A DNA stretch of 64,000 nucleotides from a virus. Both the position numbers and the translations under genes were made by a program. Positions 51,135-59,482 of this stretch are shown one piece after another. Positions within the stretch are counted from its first letter, which is position 1; every line of letters starts with the position of its first letter. Location of the stretch: positions 1-64,000 of the IMG/VR virus record IMGVR_UViG_3300017991_004328, one strand, 5' to 3'. The notes beneath the pieces were generated by a model. It saw nothing but the letters and a program-made list of their open reading frames with translations, did not search any database and was not told where the DNA came from.

Positions 51135-51857
51135 TCACAATTCACCCCATTTTCTTTGCGCGTTTACGATTGGACCTTTGTTATCTCGCTTGCCTAAAAA
51201 ACGTGCCTTGTTTTTTAGGATCAGATCATTTCGAAAGTATCCTGGGTTTCTTGCGTGCGGAAGATGGATCATACTTGTATCATCCATGTGCATCATCTTC
51301 CACGCGGCTAATTTGGCTCTCAGGTTTAGATCTTTGTCTTCGTATCCCCAACCTCGATAAGTCTCGTCAAACCCTTTGACGTAGTGCAACCAACTGGTTT
51401 TGACTCCCTGACAATTTCCTACGCCGTGCGGTTTCTTCGTAGCCGTTGCTAGTACGGTGTTGCGGTACTGTCGATACTTCTTCCAATTAAACTGGTGGGG
51501 ATCAAACTTCGGAGGTGAATCCGCAAAGTCCGTCAAGCACCTTACGAACCCATGTTCAATGTTCTGCATTACTTTATGAAAAAAGTTAGGTTGGAAAATT
51601 TGGTCTACGTCTGTGATCAAAGTGTAAGGGGTCTGCACTGCCTTAATCCCAATATTCAACGCGCGTGCTTTGTGGAACAAAGCCGTGTCACGCACCACAC
51701 GAATTACTTTTCCTTCTGTCTGCAACCTAACTGGCTTTGCAGATCCAAAGTCGACAACAATTAGCCGGGGCTTAGGATCGCAATAAGCAATCGAGTGTTC
51801 GCAGTAAGCTAAGTTTTCGGTGCGGTCTTTTACCGCTATAACAACAGTTAGGTCCAT
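51135..51857 (-). CDS. GT2/GT7-like glycosyltransferase
   Basis: A 240-residue GT-A glycosyltransferase: N-terminal MDLTVVIAVKDRTENLAYCE, DVDQI at the metal-binding DXD site and GWGYEDKDLNLRAKLA, a motif shared with chondroitin- and galactosyltransferase-type enzymes. It probably transfers a sugar in the phage glycan pathway. It lies next to three sulfotransferases. Overlaps the next gene's end by ten bases. Confidence 0.75.
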   Translation of the reverse strand: MDLTVVIAVKDRTENLAYCEHSIAYCDPKPRLIVVDFGSAKPVRLQTEGKVIRVVRDTALFHKARALNIGIKAVQTPYTLITDVDQIFQPNFFHKVMQNIEHGFVRCLTDFADSPPKFDPHQFNWKKYRQYRNTVLATATKKPHGVGNCQGVKTSWLHYVKGFDETYRGWGYEDKDLNLRAKLAAWKMMHMDDTSMIHLPHARNPGYFRNDLILKNKARFLGKRDNKGPIVNAQRKWGEL

Positions 51858-52474
51858 GTGTACCCAAACCTTTTAAAGTCGTCTGAGAACATTCCTGCGA
51901 CCAAGCTTACTGAACGAGGGGTGTAGTAGGACCGGTAATCTCGATGGGAGGTTTTGTTGGTGTGCGGTAGAAAAGAGTTTACCTGAACCTTTACTGAGAT
52001 CGATTTCCACGCACTTCCGATTTCTTCGAGCTTGTAATACTTACTTACGATTTGATTTCCGGCACGGTCCGACAAATACCACCATTGACCGTTGCGAATC
52101 GGGTGCCGGTAGGGATTTGATTTTTCGAACCACTCTACAAATTCAGGAAAGCCTAGCTTGTTAGCAATTTGATGTCTTGGATCGTGGGTGTCTTTTCGGA
52201 TGTAAAAATAAGCAGAGACCATCCAATCAAATGGGTTCCTCACTATCCCAAAGCTAAACATCTCTGCCCAGGAGGCATACCCCATGTGTTGCCTAAGGTC
52301 TCTGGCGGGGGCGTGCTTCCACAGTCTAGGATTTGCTTGCTTAGCTACCCCCGGTGGCGGATTGTGTTGGTAGACCCCGACGGTTGCGTGCTTGCCCAAA
52401 ACCTTTTTGATACTGGTCCCACCAGTTTTCGGGATGTGGACAAAAACAAATTTTTTGGTGTTGGAAATGATCAT
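51848..52474 (-). CDS. Sulfotransferase (Sulfotransfer_2 type)
   Basis: A 208-residue enzyme with the 5'-phosphosulfate loop FVHIPKTGGTSIKK near residue 10 and the 3'-phosphate motif FGIVRNPFDWMVSAYFY around residue 75, as in carbohydrate sulfotransferases. It would move sulfate from PAPS to a glycan. Phage-encoded carbohydrate sulfotransferases are uncommon. No PAPS-making genes were seen, so host PAPS is presumably used. Confidence 0.8.
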   Translation of the reverse strand: MIISNTKKFVFVHIPKTGGTSIKKVLGKHATVGVYQHNPPPGVAKQANPRLWKHAPARDLRQHMGYASWAEMFSFGIVRNPFDWMVSAYFYIRKDTHDPRHQIANKLGFPEFVEWFEKSNPYRHPIRNGQWWYLSDRAGNQIVSKYYKLEEIGSAWKSISVKVQVNSFLPHTNKTSHRDYRSYYTPRSVSLVAGMFSDDFKRFGYTWT

Positions 52475-53151
52475 TTTTTCCAGTGGACCAGTTTAGGGTC
52501 AATCCACGTCTCAACCTGTCGTTTATTGAGCGTTGGTTTTTCCTCGATGAACTTACAAATCTGCTTGTAGGTCTTCCACGGCTTAGTGAACAATTTCTTG
52601 AACTCCAAGTCCATGTACTTAGCAAAGCCGTAGTGAGCCCTCACACGCTTCTCGTGCTCTGCCCATGCTCTGATATGGGTTTTGATAGTTGGAAGGCTTG
52701 CATCGCGCTCCACGGGGTTCCTAGAGCCTTTCCACATTCTCTGCGTGCTCTTGGCTTGCGCATCGATGTCGCGCTGCATACACAACACGTACACTTCAAC
52801 GTCAGGCACGCCTGCGAGAAAAGCTAAGTGAAGGTATCGCTGGGCCTTGAACGCAACTAAGTTTTTCGCAAATTCCTTTTCGAGTATTTTTTTGAATTCG
52901 TCGGTATGTCTCTTCGCCACCGTTCTCAAGTTACTTATCTCAGGAACGTACTGCAGGTTGTCTCCGTAGAACATTCCCCAAACGTTGCGCTGGAATTCTC
53001 GAAAAGACCTTAGCTCAAAGTAGCCTTTTGGGTTCATCGGACTTTTACCCGTAAGACTTTTTCCAACGTCGCAGCCGTGGATCTTAAGCAACCCCATCGT
53101 TGCACTAGTGCCCATCCTCCCCAAACGACTTCCCACCAGAACGATTTTCAT
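52471..53151 (-). CDS. Sulfotransferase-like protein
   Basis: A 226-residue protein starting MKIVLVGSRLGRMGTSATMG, a degenerate P-loop-like phosphosulfate loop, followed by NPKGYFELRSFREF, as in the neighbouring sulfotransferase. Its 3'-phosphate region (VYVLCMQRDIDAQAKSTQRM) is similar in place but weaker. It overlaps the downstream gene by four bases. Likely a sulfotransferase or related nucleotide-binding transferase. Confidence 0.65.
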   Translation of the reverse strand: MKIVLVGSRLGRMGTSATMGLLKIHGCDVGKSLTGKSPMNPKGYFELRSFREFQRNVWGMFYGDNLQYVPEISNLRTVAKRHTDEFKKILEKEFAKNLVAFKAQRYLHLAFLAGVPDVEVYVLCMQRDIDAQAKSTQRMWKGSRNPVERDASLPTIKTHIRAWAEHEKRVRAHYGFAKYMDLEFKKLFTKPWKTYKQICKFIEEKPTLNKRQVETWIDPKLVHWKK

Positions 53152-53873
53152 TTTTTACTAAGCTCCTGGAGCTTGTTGTACAACGGTAAGAGGTTTTCAG
53201 GATAGCGCATTGGCTTAGACCGTTTTAGTTTTACGTCAGGAAATTTTCGATCAACATCGGCAATAACGGCATCAACCACTTTTTCGATTCCCGCCTTCGT
53301 CAGTATCTCGTCAAAGGAGATAAACTTCCAAGGGCGTGTACTGTCGGCATAGTGGTTTAAGATGTTTAGGTACATGTCTTCCCACACACCAAACAAGTAA
53401 GAGGCGTCGTGTTTGTAGTTTGCTAGGTACTTAGCTTTTCTTATCTCCTGCCGCATACTAGAAACCGTAATTCCAGGGTTTCGAAAGACGACCAAAACAA
53501 CGGTGTTGGAGGGAAGATAGGCGTCCCAGGTAGGAAATGTGTACGAAAGCCGGGGGTCCTTCAAACAAAACGGTTTGGGTCTTGGTTGCAGGTACTTTCT
53601 AATCAGCACCCGCTGTTGATAAGTCGAGTACAGCGGCGTACCTGGAGCTAATCTTTTTAACCACCAATGCCCCCTCGGTACCTGTCTTTGCGTTGTTTGC
53701 TTCAGTATCCCCTCATTGATCTCGTGGTTGACCGTAGAATCCTCGAAGAAGCCTTTCGGATTAGCAGGGCTCGGCGGAATAAGATTGTCGCCGTGCCAAT
53801 GCGTTTTGTTCATAAGCCCCGCCAGTAGGCTGCTTCCACTTCTACCGGACCCGAGAACCACGACGTTTTTCAT
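53148..53873 (-). CDS. Sulfotransferase-like protein
   Basis: A 241-residue protein with P-loop GSGRSGSSLLAGLM near the start, NPKGFFEDSTVNHEI and VVFRNPGITVSSMRQEI, again the sulfotransferase layout. It is the third such gene in a row and shares ATGA-type overlaps with both neighbours. Different acceptors for the three enzymes would explain the triplication; this is inference. Confidence 0.75.
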   Translation of the reverse strand: MKNVVVLGSGRSGSSLLAGLMNKTHWHGDNLIPPSPANPKGFFEDSTVNHEINEGILKQTTQRQVPRGHWWLKRLAPGTPLYSTYQQRVLIRKYLQPRPKPFCLKDPRLSYTFPTWDAYLPSNTVVLVVFRNPGITVSSMRQEIRKAKYLANYKHDASYLFGVWEDMYLNILNHYADSTRPWKFISFDEILTKAGIEKVVDAVIADVDRKFPDVKLKRSKPMRYPENLLPLYNKLQELSKK

Positions 53874-54772
53874 TTTGAGAAAACCTTTTTGAAGCTAGAA
53901 ATTATTGTTTGCGGGTGCGTCCACCGCGTATGTTGGTTGTTGGGCAACCACGGTTGTGCAAGCATTTTCAAATAAGCCTCGTCGTTGCTGTCCAAAAAAG
54001 CTACCTGATCTAGCAGTGCCCTCAGTACTGACGAGTATCCGCTAATGCCCTTGTGGTAGGGGTGAACAAAACTATCTCCGTTGAAGTCTCTGCACACCTC
54101 AGGATTACCCCAATAAATAGGAATCGCATTAGCTAGCATCGCATGGTAGATCTTCTCGGTTGTGTAACCGGGGTAAGCACTGTTCTCAAAGGAGATGACA
54201 AACTTGTACGGTTTGAGGTAGTCTATTTTTTCCTGAAAAAAGTTTGGACTGCTGTGCCTGCTGCTGTGCGGGTCTTTGTACCCACCGATCGGTTTTGCAT
54301 TGTTCCTGCAGTTACCCGGCGAATCGACTCGCTTGTACTTGTTCAAAACATCGAACATTTGATTTCGAATTGTAATGTTGTGGGCGTAGACGAATGCACA
54401 AAACTTAGTTTTGCTAGCTAGGATTTTTTCGGGGTCGTAATCCTTGGGTTTGATTAGGTCTTGTCCTGCACCATTCTTGACGTAGTTCGGCACCCGAAAG
54501 TAATGCGGCTTTTGAATCTCATCTTCGTAGTCAGTGCCCATGCACCAATCACAATTTTTTGTGTCCGGCCTTACGTTCTCGTTGTTGAAAAATATCCTGG
54601 TGTAATTTGTTCTTCCTTTGATCCCCTGCCCAGACAAGACATGTGTTGGGTTAGCCCGATCGTGAATAAACTCGAAGTGATCGAAGAGGTATGTCATTTT
54701 TCGGAAGAACCTGTTGGCGGTAAGTTGCTTGCTCCACATATTGCGAACGTCGGTGCGGACTCTTGTTTTCAT
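53870..54772 (-). CDS. GT10 alpha-1,3-fucosyltransferase
   Basis: Start at ATG 54772 (MKTRVRTDVRNMWSKQLTAN), 23 bases after the preceding stop. About 300 residues. It carries the GT10 signature: KFCAFVYAHN, YKRVDSPGNCRNN, FVISFENSAYPGYTTEKIYH and AIPIYWGNPEV. GT10 enzymes transfer fucose from GDP-fucose. A second GT10 gene lies at 58.6 kb. The two share a conserved DNA stretch around codons for ILASKTKFCAF. Confidence 0.82.
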   Translation of the reverse strand: MKTRVRTDVRNMWSKQLTANRFFRKMTYLFDHFEFIHDRANPTHVLSGQGIKGRTNYTRIFFNNENVRPDTKNCDWCMGTDYEDEIQKPHYFRVPNYVKNGAGQDLIKPKDYDPEKILASKTKFCAFVYAHNITIRNQMFDVLNKYKRVDSPGNCRNNAKPIGGYKDPHSSRHSSPNFFQEKIDYLKPYKFVISFENSAYPGYTTEKIYHAMLANAIPIYWGNPEVCRDFNGDSFVHPYHKGISGYSSVLRALLDQVAFLDSNDEAYLKMLAQPWLPNNQHTRWTHPQTIISSFKKVFSK

Positions 54773-55616
54773 GTCTTTTTCTTTCGTACGCACGCTCAAC
54801 TGGATCGAGTGCTTTTTCGATCGGGTCTTGCGAAATCGCTTGTGAGAACAGACCATGCGATCGCAGCCACTCCCGGAACCTGCCCATTTCCAGTGGCTTT
54901 GACGCGGTCCATCCGATTGGCCACCCCATCATCCACTCGCGCAAAGCGGGGTAGACGCCACCAGTCAGTGACTTCACACCTCCCTTGTTGCTGCCGTAGA
55001 GACTTGCTGTTGGTGTTGGCAATTTGTTCAGCACCGTAGCCAAACCATTGCCCGACCTGGAGGACGCCCCTTTCTTGTTGTAGTCTCCGCATACTGTCAA
55101 GGTTGGCAGCATTTCCAATCCACTCACTGGACACGGCAACGATCCACATTCGTCTTCGCTCATGGTTCGCACCGATGTCCCCAGCTCCCAATACCCCGAC
55201 CCGTCCCACATACCCCATGCTGATAAATCTCTCGACGATTGTGGCCAACCCCTTGGTACGTAGGTGCGGACTGTTTTCCGTGAACACAAACGTAGGCCGC
55301 ACTTCATCAACAATTCTGAGCATTTCGTAGACAAGCCCAGAACGTGATCCGGTAATTCCAGCACCTTGACCCGCCGCACTGATATCCTGGCATGGGAATC
55401 CTCCGCTAATGACATCAACGTGTCCGCGCCAGGAGCGCCCGTCGAACGTGCGAACGTCGTCCCATATTGGGAATCGGGGCAAGCACCCATCTCGCTGTCT
55501 GCCGAGCAATATCTGCTGGCAGTAGGGATCAAGCTCGACAGCGCAGACGGTGCGCCATCCAAGCAAGTGTGAGGCCAGCAAGCCGCCTCCTGCCCCTGCA
55601 AATAATGCCAGCTCAT
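54651..55616 (-). CDS. Overprinted frame with methyltransferase-associated sequence
   Basis: A 321-residue frame overlapping almost all of the cytosine methyltransferase in a different phase. The region residues ~55-245 contains strings that I recall from proteins annotated with phage Dcm genes: SRKTVRTYVPRGW, SGYWELGTSVRTMSEDECGS, LPTLTVCGDYNKKGASSRSG and ALREWMMGWPIGWTASKPLE. The last ~75 residues run past the end of the methyltransferase. No ribosome site was identified. It may be a real overprinted gene or may reflect old frame errors in databases. Confidence 0.45.
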   Translation of the reverse strand: MSWHYLQGQEAACWPHTCLDGAPSALSSLIPTASRYCSADSEMGACPDSQYGTTFARSTGAPGADTLMSLAEDSHARISVRRVKVLELPDHVLGLSTKCSELLMKCGLRLCSRKTVRTYVPRGWPQSSRDLSAWGMWDGSGYWELGTSVRTMSEDECGSLPCPVSGLEMLPTLTVCGDYNKKGASSRSGNGLATVLNKLPTPTASLYGSNKGGVKSLTGGVYPALREWMMGWPIGWTASKPLEMGRFREWLRSHGLFSQAISQDPIEKALDPVERAYERKRHENKSPHRRSQYVEQATYRQQVLPKNDIPLRSLRVYSRSG

Positions 55617-55620
55617 TCAC
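54796..55620 (-). CDS. DNA cytosine-5 methyltransferase (Dcm type)
   Basis: Start at GTG 55620 (GTGA overlap with the upstream stop) giving MNELALFAGAGGGLLASHLL, the family's usual opening. 274 residues: motif I FAGAGGG, motif IV GGFPCQDIS with catalytic Cys77, motif VI FTENSPHL, motif VIII NHERRRMWIVA, and at the end VANRMDRVKATGNGQVPGVA as motif X. It methylates cytosine in DNA and would protect phage DNA from restriction. A second long frame on the same strand overlaps most of it. Confidence 0.82.
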   Translation of the reverse strand: MNELALFAGAGGGLLASHLLGWRTVCAVELDPYCQQILLGRQRDGCLPRFPIWDDVRTFDGRSWRGHVDVISGGFPCQDISAAGQGAGITGSRSGLVYEMLRIVDEVRPTFVFTENSPHLRTKGLATIVERFISMGYVGRVGVLGAGDIGANHERRRMWIVAVSSEWIGNAANLDSMRRLQQERGVLQVGQWFGYGAEQIANTNSKSLRQQQGRCEVTDWWRLPRFARVDDGVANRMDRVKATGNGQVPGVAAIAWSVLTSDFARPDRKSTRSS

Positions 55621-56255
55621 GCCTGTCTCGACCAAGAAGGGAATTTACGAACAAAGGGGCTTTCGGTTTTATTCAGTTCCAACAGACCCCAGCCCACCAA
55701 AGGATGGTAGGGACTGGTCTTTTCTTCGTAACTCGGATAAACAACAGTGTGCGGTACCGTACAACAATCTTTGATGTAAGCGTAGGAGCAAACCTGGTTG
55801 TTGTACCGGTCGAACTGAAATTGCTTTTTACCAGGCACCTGAAAATCGTCGATGAGGATAAACCAAGAACGATCACCAACGTGCTTGCAAATCATTCTTA
55901 CTTCGTCTCTCAAAGGCCATTGAAAGCCCCTGCCGTGCGCGTCTAACCAAAAGACAGCACTATACACGTCCAACTTTGGCAGGAGCTTAGGAAGGAACTG
56001 TTGACTTGTGGCATGGTACAACCGAACATTGTTCATCCCAGCACAATTTTGCTTAGCTCTGGCAAACTGCTTTTCGTCCGCTTCACAACTGTAGCAAAGC
56101 AAAGAAGGGTGGTTGCCTGCTACGTAGTGCAAGGTGGCCCCGATATTAGTTCCTGTCTCCACAAACACTAGCGTATTCTTGAGCAGGTACGCGGCACCTT
56201 GCATTAGGTAGTAATCGCCGTGGAAGCCTACCGGGGGATAAATTTTTCTGTTCAC
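55617..56255 (-). CDS. Class I methyltransferase-like protein
   Basis: A 212-residue protein from GTG 56255 (GTGA overlap). TLVFVETGTNIGATLHYVAG matches a SAM-binding motif I, FWLDAHGRGFQWPLRDE a downstream motif, as in enzymes that act on glycans or small molecules. It lies between a DNA methyltransferase and an FkbM methyltransferase. The acceptor is unknown. Confidence 0.65.
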   Translation of the reverse strand: MNRKIYPPVGFHGDYYLMQGAAYLLKNTLVFVETGTNIGATLHYVAGNHPSLLCYSCEADEKQFARAKQNCAGMNNVRLYHATSQQFLPKLLPKLDVYSAVFWLDAHGRGFQWPLRDEVRMICKHVGDRSWFILIDDFQVPGKKQFQFDRYNNQVCSYAYIKDCCTVPHTVVYPSYEEKTSPYHPLVGWGLLELNKTESPFVRKFPSWSRQA

Positions 56256-56965
56256 AACTTTCCTGCCTTCTTGAGATCGTTGCAGGGGTGGTCGGTGTGG
56301 ATAAGCTGCGCTCGTGGAATATTTGCGGCGTTGTGAACCTTATCGACGAATCGTGCGGGGGTAAAGAAAAGGTTGTTTGCAAGCTTTCGTGCTCGATGGT
56401 AGCCAAAAGTCTTTAGGTAGACCTCCAGCTCGATTTCTTTTTCCCGGTCGATTGCCTCGCAAACGATAATGCTGGGGGCGTACTTTCTAAGGTCAAACCC
56501 CTTCAGCACTCTTAGTTCTGCACCCTCCACGTCGATCGTTACCATATCGACCTTAGGAACTTGAGCTTCGGTAAGAAGAGTGTTCAAACACCTTGCGGGA
56601 ACCTTTACTTTCTTGTACCCCCGAAAAGCTTTGGGATAAGCTTTTTTGAAGTACTCGCCCATGCTCGGATCGATCGTGCTAAGCGTTCCAAGCTCGTTCA
56701 AGTAGAAATCCATCTCTTCTTGATCACACTCACAACACGCGCCTGAAAACACCACTGACTTAGGCCGATTCTTTTTTACGAGTTCTGCGTAGGCCGGGTG
56801 CACCTCGACGCAGAGCCCTTGCCAACCAGCCTGCTCGAAGCTGTAGGAGTTAGAAAAGCGCTTACCGTCAAGCGCCCCCACATCCACAAAAAACCCCTTG
56901 TAGCCAGGATCAAACACCGACCAAAGAATTTTGTCTTCGCCGTTTTGGGAGTAGTATTTAGGCAC
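56252..56965 (-). CDS. FkbM family methyltransferase
   Basis: Start at GTG 56965 with AGGAG seven bases upstream. 237 residues with the FkbM hallmarks YYSQNGEDKILW, GFFVDVGALDGKRFSNSY (SAM-binding) and VDMVTIDVEGAELRVLKGF. These enzymes methylate sugars or secondary metabolites. The position in the glycan island suggests sugar O-methylation. Confidence 0.8.
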   Translation of the reverse strand: MPKYYSQNGEDKILWSVFDPGYKGFFVDVGALDGKRFSNSYSFEQAGWQGLCVEVHPAYAELVKKNRPKSVVFSGACCECDQEEMDFYLNELGTLSTIDPSMGEYFKKAYPKAFRGYKKVKVPARCLNTLLTEAQVPKVDMVTIDVEGAELRVLKGFDLRKYAPSIIVCEAIDREKEIELEVYLKTFGYHRARKLANNLFFTPARFVDKVHNAANIPRAQLIHTDHPCNDLKKAGKL

Positions 56966-57065
56966 CTCTAATCTCCTTTGGTGTGATCTCACGCCATTCA
57001 GGAAAAAGTTGCAGAAAGCGATCGACTGCTAAATCATCTGCCCGCAGTACCTCGCCAGCTCCAAT
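56958..57065 (-). other. Open fragment overlapping the FkbM start
   Basis: A coding-like frame (GAGEVLRADDLAVDRFLQLF then PEWREITPKEIRGA) ends at TAA 56958 and overlaps the FkbM start. It has no ATG, GTG or TTG start in frame and begins right after a stop. It may be the end of a frameshifted gene that began at the 46-residue ORF next to it. Confidence 0.35.
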
Positions 57066-57174
57066 TCAGATCTCTTCGGTGCCACAAGCCGTGTTTGCCG
57101 CGCTTAACCCAAAACTTGTGCATCTTAGCCGCGTTCTTCCTGGTTTTCCTTAGCCACCTTGCTGTCTTTTTCAT
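57034..57174 (-). CDS. Small basic protein (46 residues)
   Basis: ATG 57174 with GGAGG five bases upstream encodes MKKTARWLRKTRKNAAKMHK, continuing with KRGKHGLWHRRDLNWSW. Very basic and Trp-rich. Its ribosome site is excellent, so it is likely translated. It may be intact or the first part of a frameshifted gene continued by the fragment at 56958-57065. Confidence 0.55.
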   Translation of the reverse strand: MKKTARWLRKTRKNAAKMHKFWVKRGKHGLWHRRDLNWSWRGTAGR

Positions 57175-57196
57175 AGCAACCTCCAACAAATGAAAT

Positions 57197-58033
57197 TTAC
57201 TTCTGCAAAGCCTTCCTTTTCATCCGCTCTGCTTTGGCATCTACCCAAATATCCTTCAAAGGAATAAACGTCGGCTCCTTCTGTCTTCCGAGATTAGCTT
57301 GCTTCAATCGCTTAGTTACCTCGTAAGGGTGTTTTCTCGTCGTCTCCCAAATACTTCTACGGTGCCACAACAAAAACTTCGAGTAGCCTTTTGCGTGCCA
57401 CAGGTGGTAGAGCTTGTGATCAAACTTATGCTCTTTACCTAAAATGTGCTTAGCTCGCCAAGCGATGTCATTGTCGTTACCGCCCCACCCCAAGTAGTTT
57501 TCGTTGTACCCACCGAGGCGATCCCAAAAAAACTTAGCGTTGGCTGCTACGGAATACCCTGCGAACAAAAGTGTTCCCGACTTCTGACGTTCAGCCTTTT
57601 CTAAGTGCTTACGTTCAAGCTTCTTCGTCTGCATTACTTCTGCAGAAGCTTTTGCATCCATAGCCAGCATCGTACTCCACGCAATAAAGTAAGGCGCTCT
57701 AAAATTTCTTACTGCTTGAAGATACGTCTCCGAACACACCAAATCGATGTCGTAAAACAAGTAACGTTCGCCGTTGGCAATCTTCGCCCCGACGTTGGCC
57801 ATCCAGGGTTGGTTGAAGTGGTTTTCTCCAGGGCCTTCGATTTGAATGTACTTGTCGACTGGAAGATCCTGGTAGTACGGTCCACCTGTTCTTAACCCGC
57901 CTAACAAAGCATTGATTTGTTCGACAAGAATAATCTCGTATTCGACGTTTCTGCTTTGCCTAAGAAAATGGATGCACGTTTGCGCGTGCTCTTGCCTGTT
58001 TTTCCCTGTGATGGGAATTATGACCGAGAGCAA
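57197..58033 (-). CDS. GT2/GT7-like glycosyltransferase
   Basis: Start at TTG 58033, which has GAGGAGGT in front, immediately after the preceding stop; longer frames lack a site. 278 residues: LLSVIIPITGKNRQEHAQTC, ERYLFYDIDLVC as the DXD region, NENYLGWGGNDNDIAWRAKH as the GT7-like ending, and a basic tail. Similar in layout to the transferase at 51.1 kb. Likely a sugar or amino-sugar transferase of the glycan pathway. Confidence 0.75.
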   Translation of the reverse strand: MLSVIIPITGKNRQEHAQTCIHFLRQSRNVEYEIILVEQINALLGGLRTGGPYYQDLPVDKYIQIEGPGENHFNQPWMANVGAKIANGERYLFYDIDLVCSETYLQAVRNFRAPYFIAWSTMLAMDAKASAEVMQTKKLERKHLEKAERQKSGTLLFAGYSVAANAKFFWDRLGGYNENYLGWGGNDNDIAWRAKHILGKEHKFDHKLYHLWHAKGYSKFLLWHRRSIWETTRKHPYEVTKRLKQANLGRQKEPTFIPLKDIWVDAKAERMKRKALQK

Positions 58034-58035
58034 GG

Positions 58036-58272
58036 CTACCTCCTCAATAGCTTTGTTTGTACGGTTTTCAGACCAGTAATCGAAACCTGCTTGTTGTGCC
58101 CCTTGTTCAAACAAGGACCAACACACTCACCTTTTGAGTTCACTAAGGTTAGCCCACAACCCTCACAAAGGACAGAAGCTAAGTAGCCATGTTCAACCAG
58201 CCCCACAAAGTCATTTGGTTGGTCTAAATCCGGATACACGTCTTTCATACATTGTTGGCAGTACGATCCCAT
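58036..58272 (-). CDS. Small double zinc-site protein
   Basis: A 78-residue protein with YCQQCMKDV near the start, LCEGCGLTLVNSKGECVGPC in the middle and a basic end. Several Cys pairs suggest one or two zinc sites. It is similar to small phage zinc proteins that I have seen without assigned function. ATG 58272 is 1 base behind the preceding gene. Confidence 0.6.
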   Translation of the reverse strand: MGSYCQQCMKDVYPDLDQPNDFVGLVEHGYLASVLCEGCGLTLVNSKGECVGPCLNKGHNKQVSITGLKTVQTKLLRR

Positions 58273-58473
58273 TTACGCATCCTCCGTTGGCGGAATGTAA
58301 CCCAGGCCCACCTTTTTAACAAAAAGCGCTTCCGGAAAATACTCGGCAACCTCTTCCAGATTTTTAGCAAGACAGTAAATGTGTCCGTCCTGCACGTCGA
58401 TGTAGTCGCCATCTACTTCAGCGGTGCTTTTCAATGCGTTCGTTGTTTTGAGTTCTACTAAGTAGCAATTCAT
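58273..58473 (-). CDS. Small unknown protein
   Basis: ATG 58473 overlaps the previous stop as ATGA. 66 residues (MNCYLVELKTTNALKSTAEV, ALFVKKVGLGYIPPTEDA), a likely small beta-alpha fold. No function recognised. Confidence 0.55.
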   Translation of the reverse strand: MNCYLVELKTTNALKSTAEVDGDYIDVQDGHIYCLAKNLEEVAEYFPEALFVKKVGLGYIPPTEDA

Positions 58474-58574
58474 TTTAGGGAACTCCACAAAACATCGTCA
58501 TCCCGAACAAGAAATTCTGGAACCCAGAAGCACCCTTCCGCAATACTGAATAACTGGACAAGGCTAATATCCAT
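58470..58574 (-). CDS. Very small protein (34 residues)
   Basis: ATG 58574 with AAAGGGAC in front encodes MDISLVQLFSIAEGCFWVPE and ends DDDVLWSSLK. Its stop overlaps the next start as ATGA, which supports it being a real coupled gene. Hydrophobic first half. Function unknown. Confidence 0.5.
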   Translation of the reverse strand: MDISLVQLFSIAEGCFWVPEFLVRDDDVLWSSLK

Positions 58575-58588
58575 TTTTGGGTCCCTTT

Positions 58589-59482
58589 CTATTTGGGTTG
58601 CAGTAGGATCTTATCAAATTGTTTTCTAATCTTTTCGGGGTCGACCCAATCGGTGTACGTGTTGTTGGGAAGCCAGGGTTGCCTAAGCTTAGCTAAGTAT
58701 TTGTTAGGATCCTTGTCAACAGCCTCAACCTTATCCACCAACGCGGCAAAGCTGCCATCGAAATTAATAAAGCTCTTGGGGTTAAAATCGCGGTGAACTT
58801 GAGTGTTGCCCCAATAAATCGGAATGCAGCCAGCGAGCATGGCAAGATAAAGTTTTTCGGAGGTGTACCTGTTATCTCGTTCGTTCTCGAAGGCAATGAC
58901 AAACTTGTACTGCCGGTAGAACTCCACCACCTCATCAAACTTACGGTACAGACGGCGTCTAAGGTGGTGTCTGAGGTTTTGTCGGGTTGCCCCACCCAAA
59001 GGAGCCATGTTGTTACAAACCGCCCCAGGGGCGTCTACGCGCTTGTAGCGTGACAACAGTTCAAAGAACCTCATTCGATTAGGTTCAGGGTTTGAGTAAA
59101 CAAACGCGCAAAACTTAGTTTTGCTAGCTAGGATTTTTTCGGGGTTGTAGTGGGGAGGTTTGATCAAATCAGGACCGGCTCCAATCCTGGCATAGTTTGG
59201 CAACCGATAATGCCTCGGGTTGTTGTCCACGTCTTCGGGGTAGAAAAACGTAAACGAGTAGTCAGCCTGCTTGAGATTCGGACCGTGGTTCTCAACAGGA
59301 ATCCAAACCTTCTTGGCTGTCTTAGGAATGTTCTTAGCCTGGTGGGGCTTAGAATAAAAAACAACTCTTGGGTTTGAAGGAACAAAATCGTAGTTGTTAG
59401 CCACGCATTTGAGCCTAGCAAACAAAATATTGGCACTTATCTCCGGACGCCACATCCAAGCTACTGCAGGCACTTCAATCAT
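58589..59482 (-). CDS. GT10 alpha-1,3-fucosyltransferase, second copy
   Basis: ATG 59482 overlaps the upstream stop as ATGA; an ATG at 59497 is possible. 297 residues with the GT10 motifs KFCAFVYSNPEPNRM, YKRVDAPGAVCNN, KFVIAFENERDNRYTSEKLY and CIPIYWGNTQVHRDF, and the ending PWLPNNTYTDWVDPE shared with the first copy (PWLPNNQHTRWTHPQ). The two copies are clearly paralogous but diverged, perhaps to different acceptor sugars. Confidence 0.82.
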   Translation of the reverse strand: MIEVPAVAWMWRPEISANILFARLKCVANNYDFVPSNPRVVFYSKPHQAKNIPKTAKKVWIPVENHGPNLKQADYSFTFFYPEDVDNNPRHYRLPNYARIGAGPDLIKPPHYNPEKILASKTKFCAFVYSNPEPNRMRFFELLSRYKRVDAPGAVCNNMAPLGGATRQNLRHHLRRRLYRKFDEVVEFYRQYKFVIAFENERDNRYTSEKLYLAMLAGCIPIYWGNTQVHRDFNPKSFINFDGSFAALVDKVEAVDKDPNKYLAKLRQPWLPNNTYTDWVDPEKIRKQFDKILLQPK

